This document shows, piece by piece, positions 53,728-64,000 of a stretch of DNA of 64,000 bases. The number at the start of each line of letters is the position of its first letter. The stretch's first letter is position 1. The notes under the pieces are model-generated. The model did not search any database, was not told the DNA's origin, and saw nothing but the letters and a program-made list of their open reading frames with translations. The position numbers and the translations under genes are program-made. Origin of the DNA: Pseudomonas sp. TTU2014-080ASC (lineage in GTDB: Bacteria > Pseudomonadota > Gammaproteobacteria > Pseudomonadales > Pseudomonadaceae); NCBI RefSeq assembly GCF_001446935.1, contig NZ_LKKK01000001.1, positions 992,001 to 1,056,000 of the forward strand, in the 5' to 3' direction.

Positions 53728-54810
53728 TCAACGCAGTTTCAAAGTAGCCAGACCGATCAACACCAAAATCACGGTGATGATCCAGAAACGCACGATCACG
53801 CGCGGCTCAGGCCAGCCTTTCAATTCAAAATGGTGGTGAATCGGTGCCATGCGGAACACACGCTTGCCGGTTAGCTTGAACGACGCGACTTGGATGATCA
53901 CCGACAGGGTTTCCACCACAAAGATGCCGCCCATAATGAACAGCACCACTTCCTGACGAACGATTACAGCGATGGTGCCCAGAGCCGCACCCAGTGCAAG
54001 CGCCCCCACATCACCCATGAATACCTGAGCCGGGTAAGTGTTGAACCAGAGGAAGCCGAGGCCAGCGCCGACCAGCGCGGCACAGAAAATGATCAACTCG
54101 CCTGCACCCGGCACATATGGGATCAGCAGATATTCAGCGAACTTCACGTGACCGGACAGGTAGCAGAAAATCCCCAAGGCACCACCAACCAGCACGGTTG
54201 GCAGAATCGCCAGACCATCCAGGCCATCAGTCAGATTGACCGCATTGCTTGAGCCGACGATGACGAAATAGGTCAGCACCACAAAACCAACGCCCAGCTC
54301 CAGAGCGAAGTCTTTAACCATCGGCATATAGAAGGTGGTTTCGACCGGACTTTGCGCAGTCATGAACAGGAAGATGGCAGCACCGAGGCCAAACACAGAC
54401 TGCCAGAAGTATTTCCAGCGGCTCGGCAGCCCCCGGGAGTTCTTCTCGATGACTTTGCGGTAATCGTCAACCCAGCCAATCGCGCCGAACAGCAGGGTCA
54501 CAGCCAGAACTACCCACACATAACGGTTACTCAGGTCAGCCCACAGCAGGGTGCTGACAGATATAGCAGTCAGAATCAGCGCACCGCCCATGGTTGGCGT
54601 GCCCTTTTTCGACAGGTGCGATTGCGGGCCATCGTTACGCACGGCCTGACCGATCTGACGGACCTGCAGAGTTCGAATCATCCACGGCCCCAGCCACAGA
54701 GCCAGCGCCAGCGCGGTCAGAACGCCAAGAATGCCGCGCAGTGTCAGGTACTGAAACACTGCGAAACCCTTGTAGAACTGTTGCAGGTATTCCGCCAACA
54801 GCAGCAGCAT
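53728..54810 (-). CDS. mraY: Phospho-MurNAc-pentapeptide transferase MraY
   Basis: Integral membrane enzyme making lipid I from UDP-MurNAc-pentapeptide and undecaprenyl phosphate. 360 residues, ten spans. Seen: [21 protein letters not shown] (metal-binding Asp pair), [25 protein letters not shown] and [11 protein letters not shown] (catalytic His cluster). ATG 54810 overlaps the murF stop by one base (TAATG), and this position gives the standard N-terminus [13 protein letters not shown]. Confidence 0.98.
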   Translation of the reverse strand: MLLLLAEYLQQFYKGFAVFQYLTLRGILGVLTALALALWLGPWMIRTLQVRQIGQAVRNDGPQSHLSKKGTPTMGGALILTAISVSTLLWADLSNRYVWVVLAVTLLFGAIGWVDDYRKVIEKNSRGLPSRWKYFWQSVFGLGAAIFLFMTAQSPVETTFYMPMVKDFALELGVGFVVLTYFVIVGSSNAVNLTDGLDGLAILPTVLVGGALGIFCYLSGHVKFAEYLLIPYVPGAGELIIFCAALVGAGLGFLWFNTYPAQVFMGDVGALALGAALGTIAVIVRQEVVLFIMGGIFVVETLSVIIQVASFKLTGKRVFRMAPIHHHFELKGWPEPRVIVRFWIITVILVLIGLATLKLR

Positions 54811-56183
54811 TAGTGTGTCTCCCCGGATATGCCACAAAGCGCCGCTACAACCTTTTCCATCGCAGCGCTACGTGAACCTTTAATTAGAATGGTGGAACCG
54901 CCCTGCTCAGTCCGCAGAGCCTCGATCAGGCTGGCCTGATCTGCAAAATGGCGACCGTTCTGACCAAATTCGCTGACGGCAAAAGCCATCAACGGGCCAA
55001 CGGCATAAAGTGCATCAACCTTGCCTACCGCGTAGCTGCCAACCTGGCGATGGCCCTGCTCGGCCCATTCACCAAGCTCGCCGATATCACCCAACACCAA
55101 CAGGGTACGACCGTTAAAGCCAGCCAGAATATCGATAGCTGCGCACACTGAGCTTGGGTTGGCGTTATAGGTGTCATCGATCACGCAAGCACCATTAGGA
55201 GCCAACTGCGCCACGGCACGGCCTTTGACCGGCTGCAAGTTCTCCAACCCGCTCTTAATCCCGTCTAGGCTCACACCCAGCGTGATGGCTGCTGCCGCTG
55301 CGGCCAGCGCATTGGTGACGTTGTGTTCACCCAGCAGGTTGAGCTGAACAGGAACCTGGCCATTAGCTCCCGCATTAAGTGTAAAACCAGGGCAGCCGCG
55401 CTCATCACGCAACAGATTAGTGGCATAAACACTCGCAGCAGGGTTCAACTGAGAAAAACTACGTACCTGACGGCCCTGTGCTCGTGTCTGCCAAGTCGAG
55501 AATGCCGCATCATCCAAATTAAGGATGGCCACACCCTCGCTGTTCAGGCCCTCAAGGATTTCCCCTTTGGCCTCAACAATTTTCTCCGGCCCACCGAACT
55601 CACCGACATGAGCTGTGCCAGCGTTATTAATCAAAGCCACCTGAGGCTTTGCTAAGGCAACGGTGTAAGCGATCTCGCCGACATGGTTGGCACCCAACTC
55701 AATTACGGCAGCCACATGCTCTGGCGCCAACTCCAGCAACGTCAGAGGTACGCCCAGATCGTTATTAAGGTTGCCACGGGTAGCCAGAACCGGCCCGCCC
55801 AGCCCTGCCCGGAGGATACTGGCGAGCATTTCCTTCACAGTGGTCTTGCCGCTGGAACCGGTAATGGCGACAACAGGAGCATTGAAGGCGGCACGATTCA
55901 GTGCCCCTAGCTGCCCCAAGGCCAGACGGGTATCCGCTACTAGAAGTTGTGGAATAGCTACGTTCGACACTTCCCGCTGCACCAACGCTGCTACTGCCCC
56001 CTTGGCAGCCACTTCATTGAGGTAATCGTGACCATCAAAACGCGGGCCGCTCAGGGCAACAAACAGCTGCCCGTGGCTAATCGCACGGCTGTCCGTGCTC
56101 ACACCGGAGAATGCCACATCGGCACCAATAATCTGGGCATTGAGTGCAGACGCCACTTCAGTGAGACGCAGAGGTTTAAGCAT
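54810..56183 (-). CDS. murF: UDP-MurNAc-tripeptide--D-Ala-D-Ala ligase MurF
   Basis: Adds the D-Ala-D-Ala dipeptide, finishing the cytoplasmic precursor. 457 residues. Seen: [16 protein letters not shown]-loop [25 protein letters not shown] [13 protein letters not shown] and [12 protein letters not shown]. It starts at ATG 56183 and overlaps the murE end by eight bases. Confidence 0.98.
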   Translation of the reverse strand: MLKPLRLTEVASALNAQIIGADVAFSGVSTDSRAISHGQLFVALSGPRFDGHDYLNEVAAKGAVAALVQREVSNVAIPQLLVADTRLALGQLGALNRAAFNAPVVAITGSSGKTTVKEMLASILRAGLGGPVLATRGNLNNDLGVPLTLLELAPEHVAAVIELGANHVGEIAYTVALAKPQVALINNAGTAHVGEFGGPEKIVEAKGEILEGLNSEGVAILNLDDAAFSTWQTRAQGRQVRSFSQLNPAASVYATNLLRDERGCPGFTLNAGANGQVPVQLNLLGEHNVTNALAAAAAAITLGVSLDGIKSGLENLQPVKGRAVAQLAPNGACVIDDTYNANPSSVCAAIDILAGFNGRTLLVLGDIGELGEWAEQGHRQVGSYAVGKVDALYAVGPLMAFAVSEFGQNGRHFADQASLIEALRTEQGGSTILIKGSRSAAMEKVVAALCGISGETH

Positions 56184-57638
56184 TGCTCACCTCCCAGGCC
56201 TCAAGGGCATTTGCTGCTTCAACCAGGTCAGAGAACGGCTGGCGCACGCCATTGATCTCCTGATAATCCTCATGACCTTTACCAGCCAGCACCAACACAT
56301 CATCAGCGCTCGCTGCTGCGATCAGCTGAGCAATGGCAGTAGCACGCCCGTGAACAAATTGCACCTTTTGCGGCTGGCTGAATCCGCCGCGAATATCGTC
56401 AAAAATCACTTCAGGTGCTTCAGTTCGTGGATTGTCATCAGTTACCAGCACCACATCTGCCAGACGCTCAACAACCGCCGCCATCAGCGGACGCTTGCCA
56501 GCGTCACGATCCCCACCACAGCCAAACAGGCACTGCAGTTGGCCCTTAGCATGTGGGCGCATAGCTTCAAGTACTTTTTCCAGCGCATCCGGTGTGTGGG
56601 CGTAGTCCACCACCACCAGCGGCTTGCCGGCACCACCCAAGCGCTGCATACGGCCAATCGCCCCCTGCAACTCGGGTAGCACCTTAAGAATTTCATCCAG
56701 CGGATAATCCATCCCTAGCAACGCGCCAACGACTGCCAACAAGTTGCTCAGGTTGAAACGCCCCAGCAGAGAACTGCGCAGGCTGCCTTCTCCTTGCGGC
56801 GTCACCAACGTGGCGCGGACACCATGGTCATCAAAAACTGCATCGCGGCAATACAGATAGGCGCTGCTGTCAGCCAGGCTGTAGCTGATCAGACGGGACT
56901 CGCACACCTCAGCCGCCAGCTGGCGACCAAACGCATCATCTATATTCAACACCCGGCAACGCAGGTTCGGCCAGGCGAACAGCATGGCCTTGGCCTCTGC
57001 GTATGCCTCCATCGAACCGTGGTAGTCCAGGTGATCGCGGGACAAGTTGGTCAGCACTGCAACATCAAATTCCAACGCCGCCACACGCCCCTGGTGCAGC
57101 CCATGGGACGACACCTCCATCGCCACAGCGCGAGCACCGTCTGCTTTTAACTGGGCCAGGGTGGCTTGAACACCAACCGGATCAGGGGTGGTATGACGGC
57201 CTTGCTCCAGCTCACCGTAGAAACCGTTGCCCAGCGTGCCGACAATCCCGCAACGCTCGCCAAGCCGGTCCAGAGCCTGCGCCAGCAACTGGCTGACACT
57301 GGTCTTACCGTTGGTCCCCGTCACACCAACCAGGTGCAATCCACGACTCGGCTCGCCATAAAACCGCCCGGCAATGGCAGACAGCTGGCTCACCAAGCCT
57401 TTAACCGGCAGTAACTCAGCAGCTTCTGCCTCCAGCGACTCTGCCCCCTCGGCTTCATAAGCAATGGCAGCGGCACCACGAGCCAGCGCATCGCCGATAT
57501 GGGTGCGACCGTCCTGATGCAGGCCCGGCACAGCCAGGAACAGATCACCGGGCAGTACCTTGCGGCTATCCAGCGTAAGTTCACGGATCAGTGTGGCGCT
57601 GGTGGCCTGGGGCAGTAATTGATTCAGCGGCATTGGCA

Positions 57639-57639
<1 letters not shown>
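56176..57639 (-). CDS. murE: UDP-MurNAc-L-Ala-D-Glu--2,6-diaminopimelate ligase MurE
   Basis: Adds meso-diaminopimelate to the peptide stem. 487 residues. Seen: LTLDSRKVLPGDLFLAVPG, P-loop VTGTNGKTSVSQL and the DNPRTEAP motif that marks meso-DAP rather than lysine use. ATG 57639 shares a base with the ftsI stop (TGATG); the ATG six bases on is the alternative. Confidence 0.98.
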
Positions 57640-59649
<2,010 letters not shown>

Positions 59650-59653
<4 letters not shown>

Positions 59654-60597
59654 CGCAGCTTCTCCGCGATGCGCATCACAGCACTACGTGAACGCGGGTT
59701 GGCCTGCAGTTCTGCTTCAGAAGCAAACACCGGCTTGCCGATGAGTTTCAGACGTGGCTCGAATGCCTTGGGAATAATAGGAAGGTCACGGGGCAGTTTG
59801 TCGGCCTCACCTTTGGCATGCTTACGCATAAAGAGCTTAACGATGCGATCTTCCAGAGAGTGGAAGCTGATGACCACGAGACGGCCACCAACTTCAAGAT
59901 TCTCCAGAGCAGCATCAAGCCCACGCTCAAGATCACCCAACTCGTTATTAACGTGGATACGCAGCCCCTGAAATGCGCGGGTTGCCGGATTTTTGCCCTT
60001 TTCCCATGCAGGATTAGCGACAGTCAGAACCTGTGCCAGATCAGCAGTGCGCTCAAATGCCTTCTCACTGCGGCGCTGCACAACAGCACGGGCCATGCGC
60101 TTGGCAAAGCGCTCCTCACCGTACTCTTTGAACACACGGGCGATTTCATCTTCGTCAGCCGTCGCAATGAATTCGGCCGCACTCATACCGGCATCCGGGT
60201 TCATCCGCATGTCCAGAGGGCCATCATTCATAAAACTAAAGCCGCGCCCGGCATCATCCAGCTGCGGCGAAGATACGCCCAGATCCAGCAGAATACCGCT
60301 GATGCAACCTGTCAGACCGCGCAGAGAAAACTCATCTGCCATCTCGGCAAAGCTGCGTTGCACAACGACAAAGCGGCCGTCCTCGGCCGCCAGTGCATTT
60401 CCTGTTGCGATTGCCAGTGGGTCCTTATCGAACCCGATCAGCCTTCCATCACTACCAAGGCTCTGCAAGATAAGCCGGCTATGGCCCCCTCTACCGAAGG
60501 TGCCATCCACATAGCACCCGTTGGCGCGCACCGCCAGCCCCTCGACAGCCTCTTCGAGCAGCACAGTAATGTGGCGGAAACTATTGGTCATAGTCAC
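59650..60597 (-). CDS. rsmH: 16S rRNA (cytosine1402-N4)-methyltransferase RsmH
   Basis: Methylates N4 of C1402 of 16S rRNA, the same nucleotide that RsmI (also in this window) methylates on the ribose. 315 residues. Seen: [16 protein letters not shown]-binding [35 protein letters not shown] and the C-terminal [28 protein letters not shown]. Start GTG 60597 overlapping the mraZ stop, or ATG 60591. Confidence 0.97.
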
Positions 60598-61049
60598 AGG
60601 ATCAAATCCCGCAGGTCATCGGACAAGGCACCCGGTTGCTTAATCGCGGCCATATCAGCCTCACTCACAGCATTCCAGGCATCTTCATCCCACAGTTGAA
60701 ATTTATTGATTTGCCCCACCAGCATCGCGCGCTTATCGAGCTTGGCGTACTCACGGAGACGTGGCGGCACCAGAAAACGCCCACTGGCATCCAGCTCAAT
60801 ATCCACGGCATTACCAATCAGCAAACGCTGGAGGCGGCGGTTTTCTTCACGGAAGGAGGCGAGTTCGCGGAGCTTGGCTTCAATCAGCTCCCATTCAGGG
60901 AGTGGATAGACACACAGGCATGGATCAATTGCATCGATCGTCACGATGAGCTGGCCGGCGCAACGCGAAACGAGCTGATCACGATACCGGCTTGGCATCG
61001 CGAGTCGCCCTTTGGCGTCGAGACTGATGGCATTTGCTCCGCGAAACAC
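60594..61049 (-). CDS. mraZ: Transcriptional regulator MraZ
   Basis: AbrB/SpoVT-fold DNA-binding protein that represses the dcw promoter in E. coli by binding GTGG-type repeats. 151 residues, two tandem swapped-hairpin domains ([24 protein letters not shown] at the N-terminus; [36 protein letters not shown] in the second). Start GTG 61049 with AAAAGGGG ahead. First gene of the dcw cluster; four MraZ boxes lie 34-69 bases upstream of its start. Confidence 0.97.
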   Translation of the reverse strand: MFRGANAISLDAKGRLAMPSRYRDQLVSRCAGQLIVTIDAIDPCLCVYPLPEWELIEAKLRELASFREENRRLQRLLIGNAVDIELDASGRFLVPPRLREYAKLDKRAMLVGQINKFQLWDEDAWNAVSEADMAAIKQPGALSDDLRDLIL

Positions 61050-61082
61050 GATCGCGATCCCCTTTTATGTTAGCTATCCGTG

Positions 61083-61118
61083 CCCCAAATACCCACTTTG
61101 CGCCACTTCTTACCACTT
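61083..61118 (-). promoter_or_regulatory. MraZ operator: four boxes at 10-bp period
   Basis: Read on the minus strand, AAGTGG occurs at 61118-61113, 61108-61103 and 61098-61093, and TTGGGG at 61088-61083. The start-to-start distance is exactly 10 bp, one helical turn, matching known MraZ box spacing. They lie just after the -10 of the mraZ promoter. Confidence 0.85.
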
Positions 61119-61124
61119 CTGCAC

Positions 61125-61154
61125 ACTATAGGAACGCAACAGCCCCACCGTCAA
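61125..61154 (-). promoter_or_regulatory. Promoter of the dcw cluster
   Basis: Minus strand: TTGACG (61154-61149), 18 bp, TATAGT (61130-61125). The predicted start near 61118 coincides with the first MraZ box. The rest of the gap 61155-61340 holds no gene. Confidence 0.75.
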
Positions 61155-61266
61155 GGCACGCTCAACAGGAAAACTCCTTATAGATCGGCGATTTAGGTCA
61201 CTTTGGAGAGGGAAAACAGAGGGGCAACGCGATTGCGAAATATGAAAACTCAGGCAGCACAAAAGC

Positions 61267-61297
61267 CTTAACGACAAACTTAAAGTAGTTTGTTAAG
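61267..61297. repeat. Inverted repeat between rnpB and the dcw promoter
   Basis: Plus strand CTTAACGACAAACT and AGTTTGTTAAG pair with a three-base bulge around TAAAGT. On the minus strand it is followed by GGCTTTT, so it may be a late rnpB terminator. A second small palindrome, TTAAAAGGATCTTTTAA (61317-61333), is closer to the rnpB 3' end. Confidence 0.4.
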
Positions 61298-61340
61298 TGA
61301 AAGAATTTTTTGGTATTTAAAAGGATCTTTTAAGAAGGGA

Positions 61341-61698
61341 TGGAGAGTCGATCTATAAGCCGGGTTCTGTCGAGGACAGCCATTCCTCTACGACGTACAT
61401 CACTGCACGTCTTTAGCAACCTACCCGGTTCCAGCGCGGGCCACGCCAATGGAACCCTATTTGGTCTTGCTCCGAGTGGGGTTTACCTAGCCACGGACTG
61501 TTACCAGCCGTGCGGTGCGCTCTTACCGCACCTTTTCACCCTTACCGGCACCGAAGCGCTTAGGCGGTTATTTTCTGTGGCACTTTCCGTAGGCTCACGC
61601 CCCCCAGGCATTACCTGGCACTCCGCCCTATGGAGCCCGGACTTTCCTCCCCCAAATTTCGTTGAACGAAACTCAGCAGCGACTGTCCGATCGACTCT
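61341..61698 (-). ncRNA. rnpB: RNase P RNA (bacterial type A)
   Basis: Catalytic RNA that trims tRNA 5' leaders. Recognised on the minus strand by universal segments: GGGGGAGGAAAGTCCGGGC, GCCAGGTAATGCCTGGGGGG, ACAGAAAATAACCGCC, AGGGTGAAAAGGTGCGGTAAG, AGACCAAATAGG and the 3' part CAGAACCCGGCTTAT. The ends AGAGTCGAT and ATCGACTCT pair perfectly as helix P1, which sets the limits within a few bases (about 358 nt). It lies between rsmI and mraZ, all on the minus strand, as in P. aeruginosa. A 122-codon open frame on the plus strand across it is not a gene. Confidence 0.97.
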
Positions 61699-61739
61699 CC
61701 ATTCGTAAGAATACCGCCTCACCGCTTCCGGAACAAGGT

Positions 61740-62612
61740 TTAAACGCCCTTCTGCCGCTCCAAAGCCGCCTGATAAAGCAGGTTCTTGCGAACCCCAGTT
61801 ATCTCTGCAGCCAGCGCAGCTGCCCGCTTGAGCGGCATTTCCGCAAGCAACAAATCCAACACCCGTAAAGCATCAGCACTAATCGCATCCTCACCTTCAG
61901 GGGCCTGCCATCCCGCGACCAGGACAACACACTCACCGCGCTGCTGGTTAGGATCCGCAGCCACCCACTGCACCAACTCACACAGCGGCATCCCCTGCAA
62001 AGTCTCAAATGTTTTGGTTAGCTCCCTTGCCAGCAAGGCAGGCCGATCATCTCCAAACACAGCCTGCATGTCCTGCAAACACTCAAGAATACGATGGGGA
62101 GCCTCATAGAAAATAAGCGTGCGCGGCTCCTCCCTAACCTGCTCCAGCCGGGCTTTACGCCCAGCCATCTTGGCAGGCAAGAAACCTTCAAAAACGAAGC
62201 GATCAGATGGCAACCCTGCAGCCGATAGCGCCGCAATCAACGCGCAAGCACCAGGCACCGGCACAATCTTGATGCCAGCCTCACGCGCCTGACGCACTAA
62301 GTGATAGCCCGGATCAGAAATCAGCGGTGTCCCCGCATCCGAGATAAGCGCCACATCCTCACCAGCCTGCAACCGCGCCAGAAATCGCCCACCCTGCTCA
62401 CGCTCGTTGTGCTCATGACAGGGAGCAGCCGGAGTTGTTATCCCGAAATGCCTAAGCAACTGAGCAGAATGGCGCGTATCCTCCGCCGCAATTAGCGAAA
62501 CACTTTTCAAGATGCTCAACGCCCTTGCAGTAATGTCATCCAGATTACCGATGGGCGTGGCCACTACATAAAGGCAGCCCGGTTTGGAAATGAGATTATC
62601 GGTCACGGTCAC
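61740..62612 (-). CDS. rsmI: 16S rRNA (cytidine1402-2'-O)-methyltransferase RsmI
   Basis: Methylates the 2'-O of C1402 of 16S rRNA, complementing RsmH. 290 residues. Seen: [18 protein letters not shown], the SAM-site loop [18 protein letters not shown], and [22 protein letters not shown]. The start is taken as GTG 62612 ([16 protein letters not shown]), with GAG nine bases ahead and a length like other pseudomonads; TTG 62633 is possible. Divergent from lpoA (120-base gap). Confidence 0.96.
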   Translation of the reverse strand: MTVTDNLISKPGCLYVVATPIGNLDDITARALSILKSVSLIAAEDTRHSAQLLRHFGITTPAAPCHEHNEREQGGRFLARLQAGEDVALISDAGTPLISDPGYHLVRQAREAGIKIVPVPGACALIAALSAAGLPSDRFVFEGFLPAKMAGRKARLEQVREEPRTLIFYEAPHRILECLQDMQAVFGDDRPALLARELTKTFETLQGMPLCELVQWVAADPNQQRGECVVLVAGWQAPEGEDAISADALRVLDLLLAEMPLKRAAALAAEITGVRKNLLYQAALERQKGV

Positions 62613-62732
62613 AGGGCATTTCTCGGATAGCAAAAAGGCTATTGTATCGCTTATCAGCCCAGCAAGATCGCGAGATGGGACAGGCTTGGGTACAATTACC
62701 TATTCAACCGGATCAAGTAACAGGACCCTTAC

Positions 62733-64000
62733 ATGATCGCACGCCTGCGCCCTCTTTCATTTATCTGCTTTGCAGGCCTGCTGGCCGCCTGCTCCAGCTC
62801 TCCGTCATCCAGTCTTGGCGAGCTGCCACGCACACCACAAGCCAGCATCGACCAACTGCTGCAACAAGCTGCAAACAGCCCCGCAGAGCAGGCCGCTCTT
62901 CTGCGTCTTTCCGCTGCTGACGCAGCTTATAAACAGAATGACTTCAGCCGCGCCTACAGCATTCTTGAGCAAGTTGCACTGGAGGGACTCAAGCCCGCCC
63001 AGCAGATATTTGCCAGCACACTGCGTGCAGAACTGGAACTGAAGCGCAACAAACCCCAAGCAGCACTTCGCGCACTCAGCCACCCTAGCCTAGACCGCTT
63101 GGGCGAGCTCCCTATTGATCAGCAGATTCGCACCCAGCAAGCCCGCGCAAATGCCCTTCAGGCAGACGGACGCATATTGGCTGCCGCCAAAGAGCGCGTT
63201 TTCATCGCACCACTGCTTAATGGCAGTGCAGCACATGACAATCACAACAGTATTTGGTCGCTTGTATCCAGCCTGCCACTGGCACAGCTGGAGCCTACCG
63301 GGGATACAGACCTGGACGGCTGGCTGGCTCTGGCCAAAACCTTTAAAAAAAGCAGCACGCTTGAGCAGCAACAGTCGGCAATCGACCAGTGGGTGGCAGC
63401 CAACGCTCAACACCCGGCAGCCGTAATGTTGCCGCAGGCGCTGGTGGACCTGAAGAAGATCTCAGCTCAGCAAATCAATCAGATTGCCCTTCTGCTACCG
63501 CAGGATGGCCAACTGGCCAGCGTCGCTCGAGCACTGCGTGACGGCTTCATGGCCGCCCATTTCCAAGCCCAGCAAAGCACTCAGAACACCCCCGAGATCC
63601 GGGTATATGACAGCACCCGAATCGGCTCAATGGACAACTTCTACAACCAAGCTAAAGCGGATGGCGTGCAATTGGTCATTGGCCCGCTTGAAAAGAACCT
63701 GGTCAGCCAGCTCAATAACCGCGAGCAGCTGCCAATCACCACACTTGCCCTTAACTACAGCGAGTCAGCCCACGAAGGCCCAGCCCAACTGTTCCAGTTT
63801 GGTCTGGCGGCAGAAGATGAAGCCCGCGAAGTCTCACGCCGTGCCTGGTCTGACGGTATGCGCCGCGCGGTCGCTCTAGTCCCCAGTGGTGATTGGGGCA
63901 ACCGCGTACTGGCCGCTTTCCGCCAACACTGGGAAGCCCAAGGCGGCACTCTGATTGCTGCTGAGCACGTGGATCAGCCCGTTGAACTGGCCCGCCAAAT
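62733..64000 (+). CDS. lpoA: Penicillin-binding protein activator LpoA, 3' end outside window
   Basis: Outer-membrane lipoprotein that reaches through the periplasm to stimulate the bifunctional peptidoglycan synthase PBP1a. The first 422 codons are in the window, open to the edge. Seen: lipobox LLAAC with Cys20 and a Ser-rich linker; N-terminal TPR-like helical domain (about 30-250, SADAAYKQNDFSRAYSILEQVALEGL); then the periplasmic-binding-like C-terminal domain (about 255 on: IALLLPQDGQLASVARALRDGFMAAH, VQLVIGPLEKNLVSQL, RRAVALVPSGDWGNRVLAAF). ATG 62733 is preceded by CAGGACCCTTAC. Matches PA4423 by position and layout. Confidence 0.93.
   Translation, partial: MIARLRPLSFICFAGLLAACSSSPSSSLGELPRTPQASIDQLLQQAANSPAEQAALLRLSAADAAYKQNDFSRAYSILEQVALEGLKPAQQIFASTLRAELELKRNKPQAALRALSHPSLDRLGELPIDQQIRTQQARANALQADGRILAAAKERVFIAPLLNGSAAHDNHNSIWSLVSSLPLAQLEPTGDTDLDGWLALAKTFKKSSTLEQQQSAIDQWVAANAQHPAAVMLPQALVDLKKISAQQINQIALLLPQDGQLASVARALRDGFMAAHFQAQQSTQNTPEIRVYDSTRIGSMDNFYNQAKADGVQLVIGPLEKNLVSQLNNREQLPITTLALNYSESAHEGPAQLFQFGLAAEDEAREVSRRAWSDGMRRAVALVPSGDWGNRVLAAFRQHWEAQGGTLIAAEHVDQPVELARQ

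Noticed and set aside
61340..61708. 122-codon plus-strand frame (hydrolase-like label often seen in databases)
   Set aside because: It lies wholly inside the RNase P RNA gene; such frames are a known annotation artefact.

Overview
The window is a stretch of conserved chromosomal (core) DNA from a gammaproteobacterium of the genus Pseudomonas in the broad sense. Three things point there: protein sequences typical of the genus (BifA, IcmP-type imelysin, MexV/MexW, the AmpG-like permease), an RNase P RNA nearly identical to the P. aeruginosa type as I recall it, and a gene order that follows P. aeruginosa PAO1 from about PA4361 to PA4423 from memory. I cannot name the species. I see no tRNA, insertion sequence, prophage, integrase or CRISPR array.

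Layout. 1-9.7 kb: end of an old-yellow-enzyme alkene reductase, a coiled-coil membrane protein, a sugar-epimerase-like SDR, the ArgP regulator divergent from the ArgO exporter, Fe superoxide dismutase SodB, an ammonium transporter with an unknown partner gene under an apparent NtrC/sigma54 promoter, and the c-di-GMP phosphodiesterase BifA. 9.8-15.0 kb: a four-gene export/lipoprotein cluster (imelysin, di-haem cytochrome c, second imelysin, Tat-exported DUF1513 protein), probably an iron-linked periplasmic system and the least understood module here. 15.2-19.4 kb: the RND pump genes mexV-mexW. 19.5-23.5 kb: a small exported protein, groES-groEL with a sigma32-type promoter, fxsA and a HugZ-like haem protein. 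23.7-28.6 kb: an SDR enzyme, two tandem DUF481 outer-membrane proteins, an alkyltransferase-like protein and an AmpG permease. 28.7-33.8 kb: yajQ, then a same-strand series of REC/degenerate-GGDEF protein, panE, a histidine kinase and a PduO-type cobalamin adenosyltransferase. 33.8-43.2 kb: a pseudouridine synthase, an HPP-CBS membrane protein, a Nudix/ThiE-like fusion, a GST, argJ, secA, an M23 peptidase and the helicase loader dciA.

43.3-61.1 kb, all on the minus strand: the complete division and cell wall (dcw) cluster mraZ-rsmH-ftsL-ftsI-murE-murF-mraY-murD-ftsW-murG-murC-ddlB-ftsQ-ftsA-ftsZ followed by lpxC. Most junctions overlap by 1 to 11 bases, which implies translational coupling. 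The cluster starts from a TTGACG/TATAGT promoter followed by four MraZ boxes at an exact 10-bp period. Beyond it lie rnpB (RNase P RNA), rsmI and, divergently, the start of lpoA, the lipoprotein activator of the main peptidoglycan synthase.

Functionally the window is dominated by envelope biogenesis: precursor synthesis (mur, ddlB, mraY), septal synthesis (ftsI, ftsW, ftsL, ftsQ), Z-ring (ftsZ, ftsA), lipid A (lpxC), secretion (secA), muropeptide recycling (ampG) and PBP activation (lpoA). The best candidates for something poorly described are the imelysin/di-haem cluster with its Fur-like promoter, the unknown gene co-transcribed with amtB, and a few operator-like palindromes.
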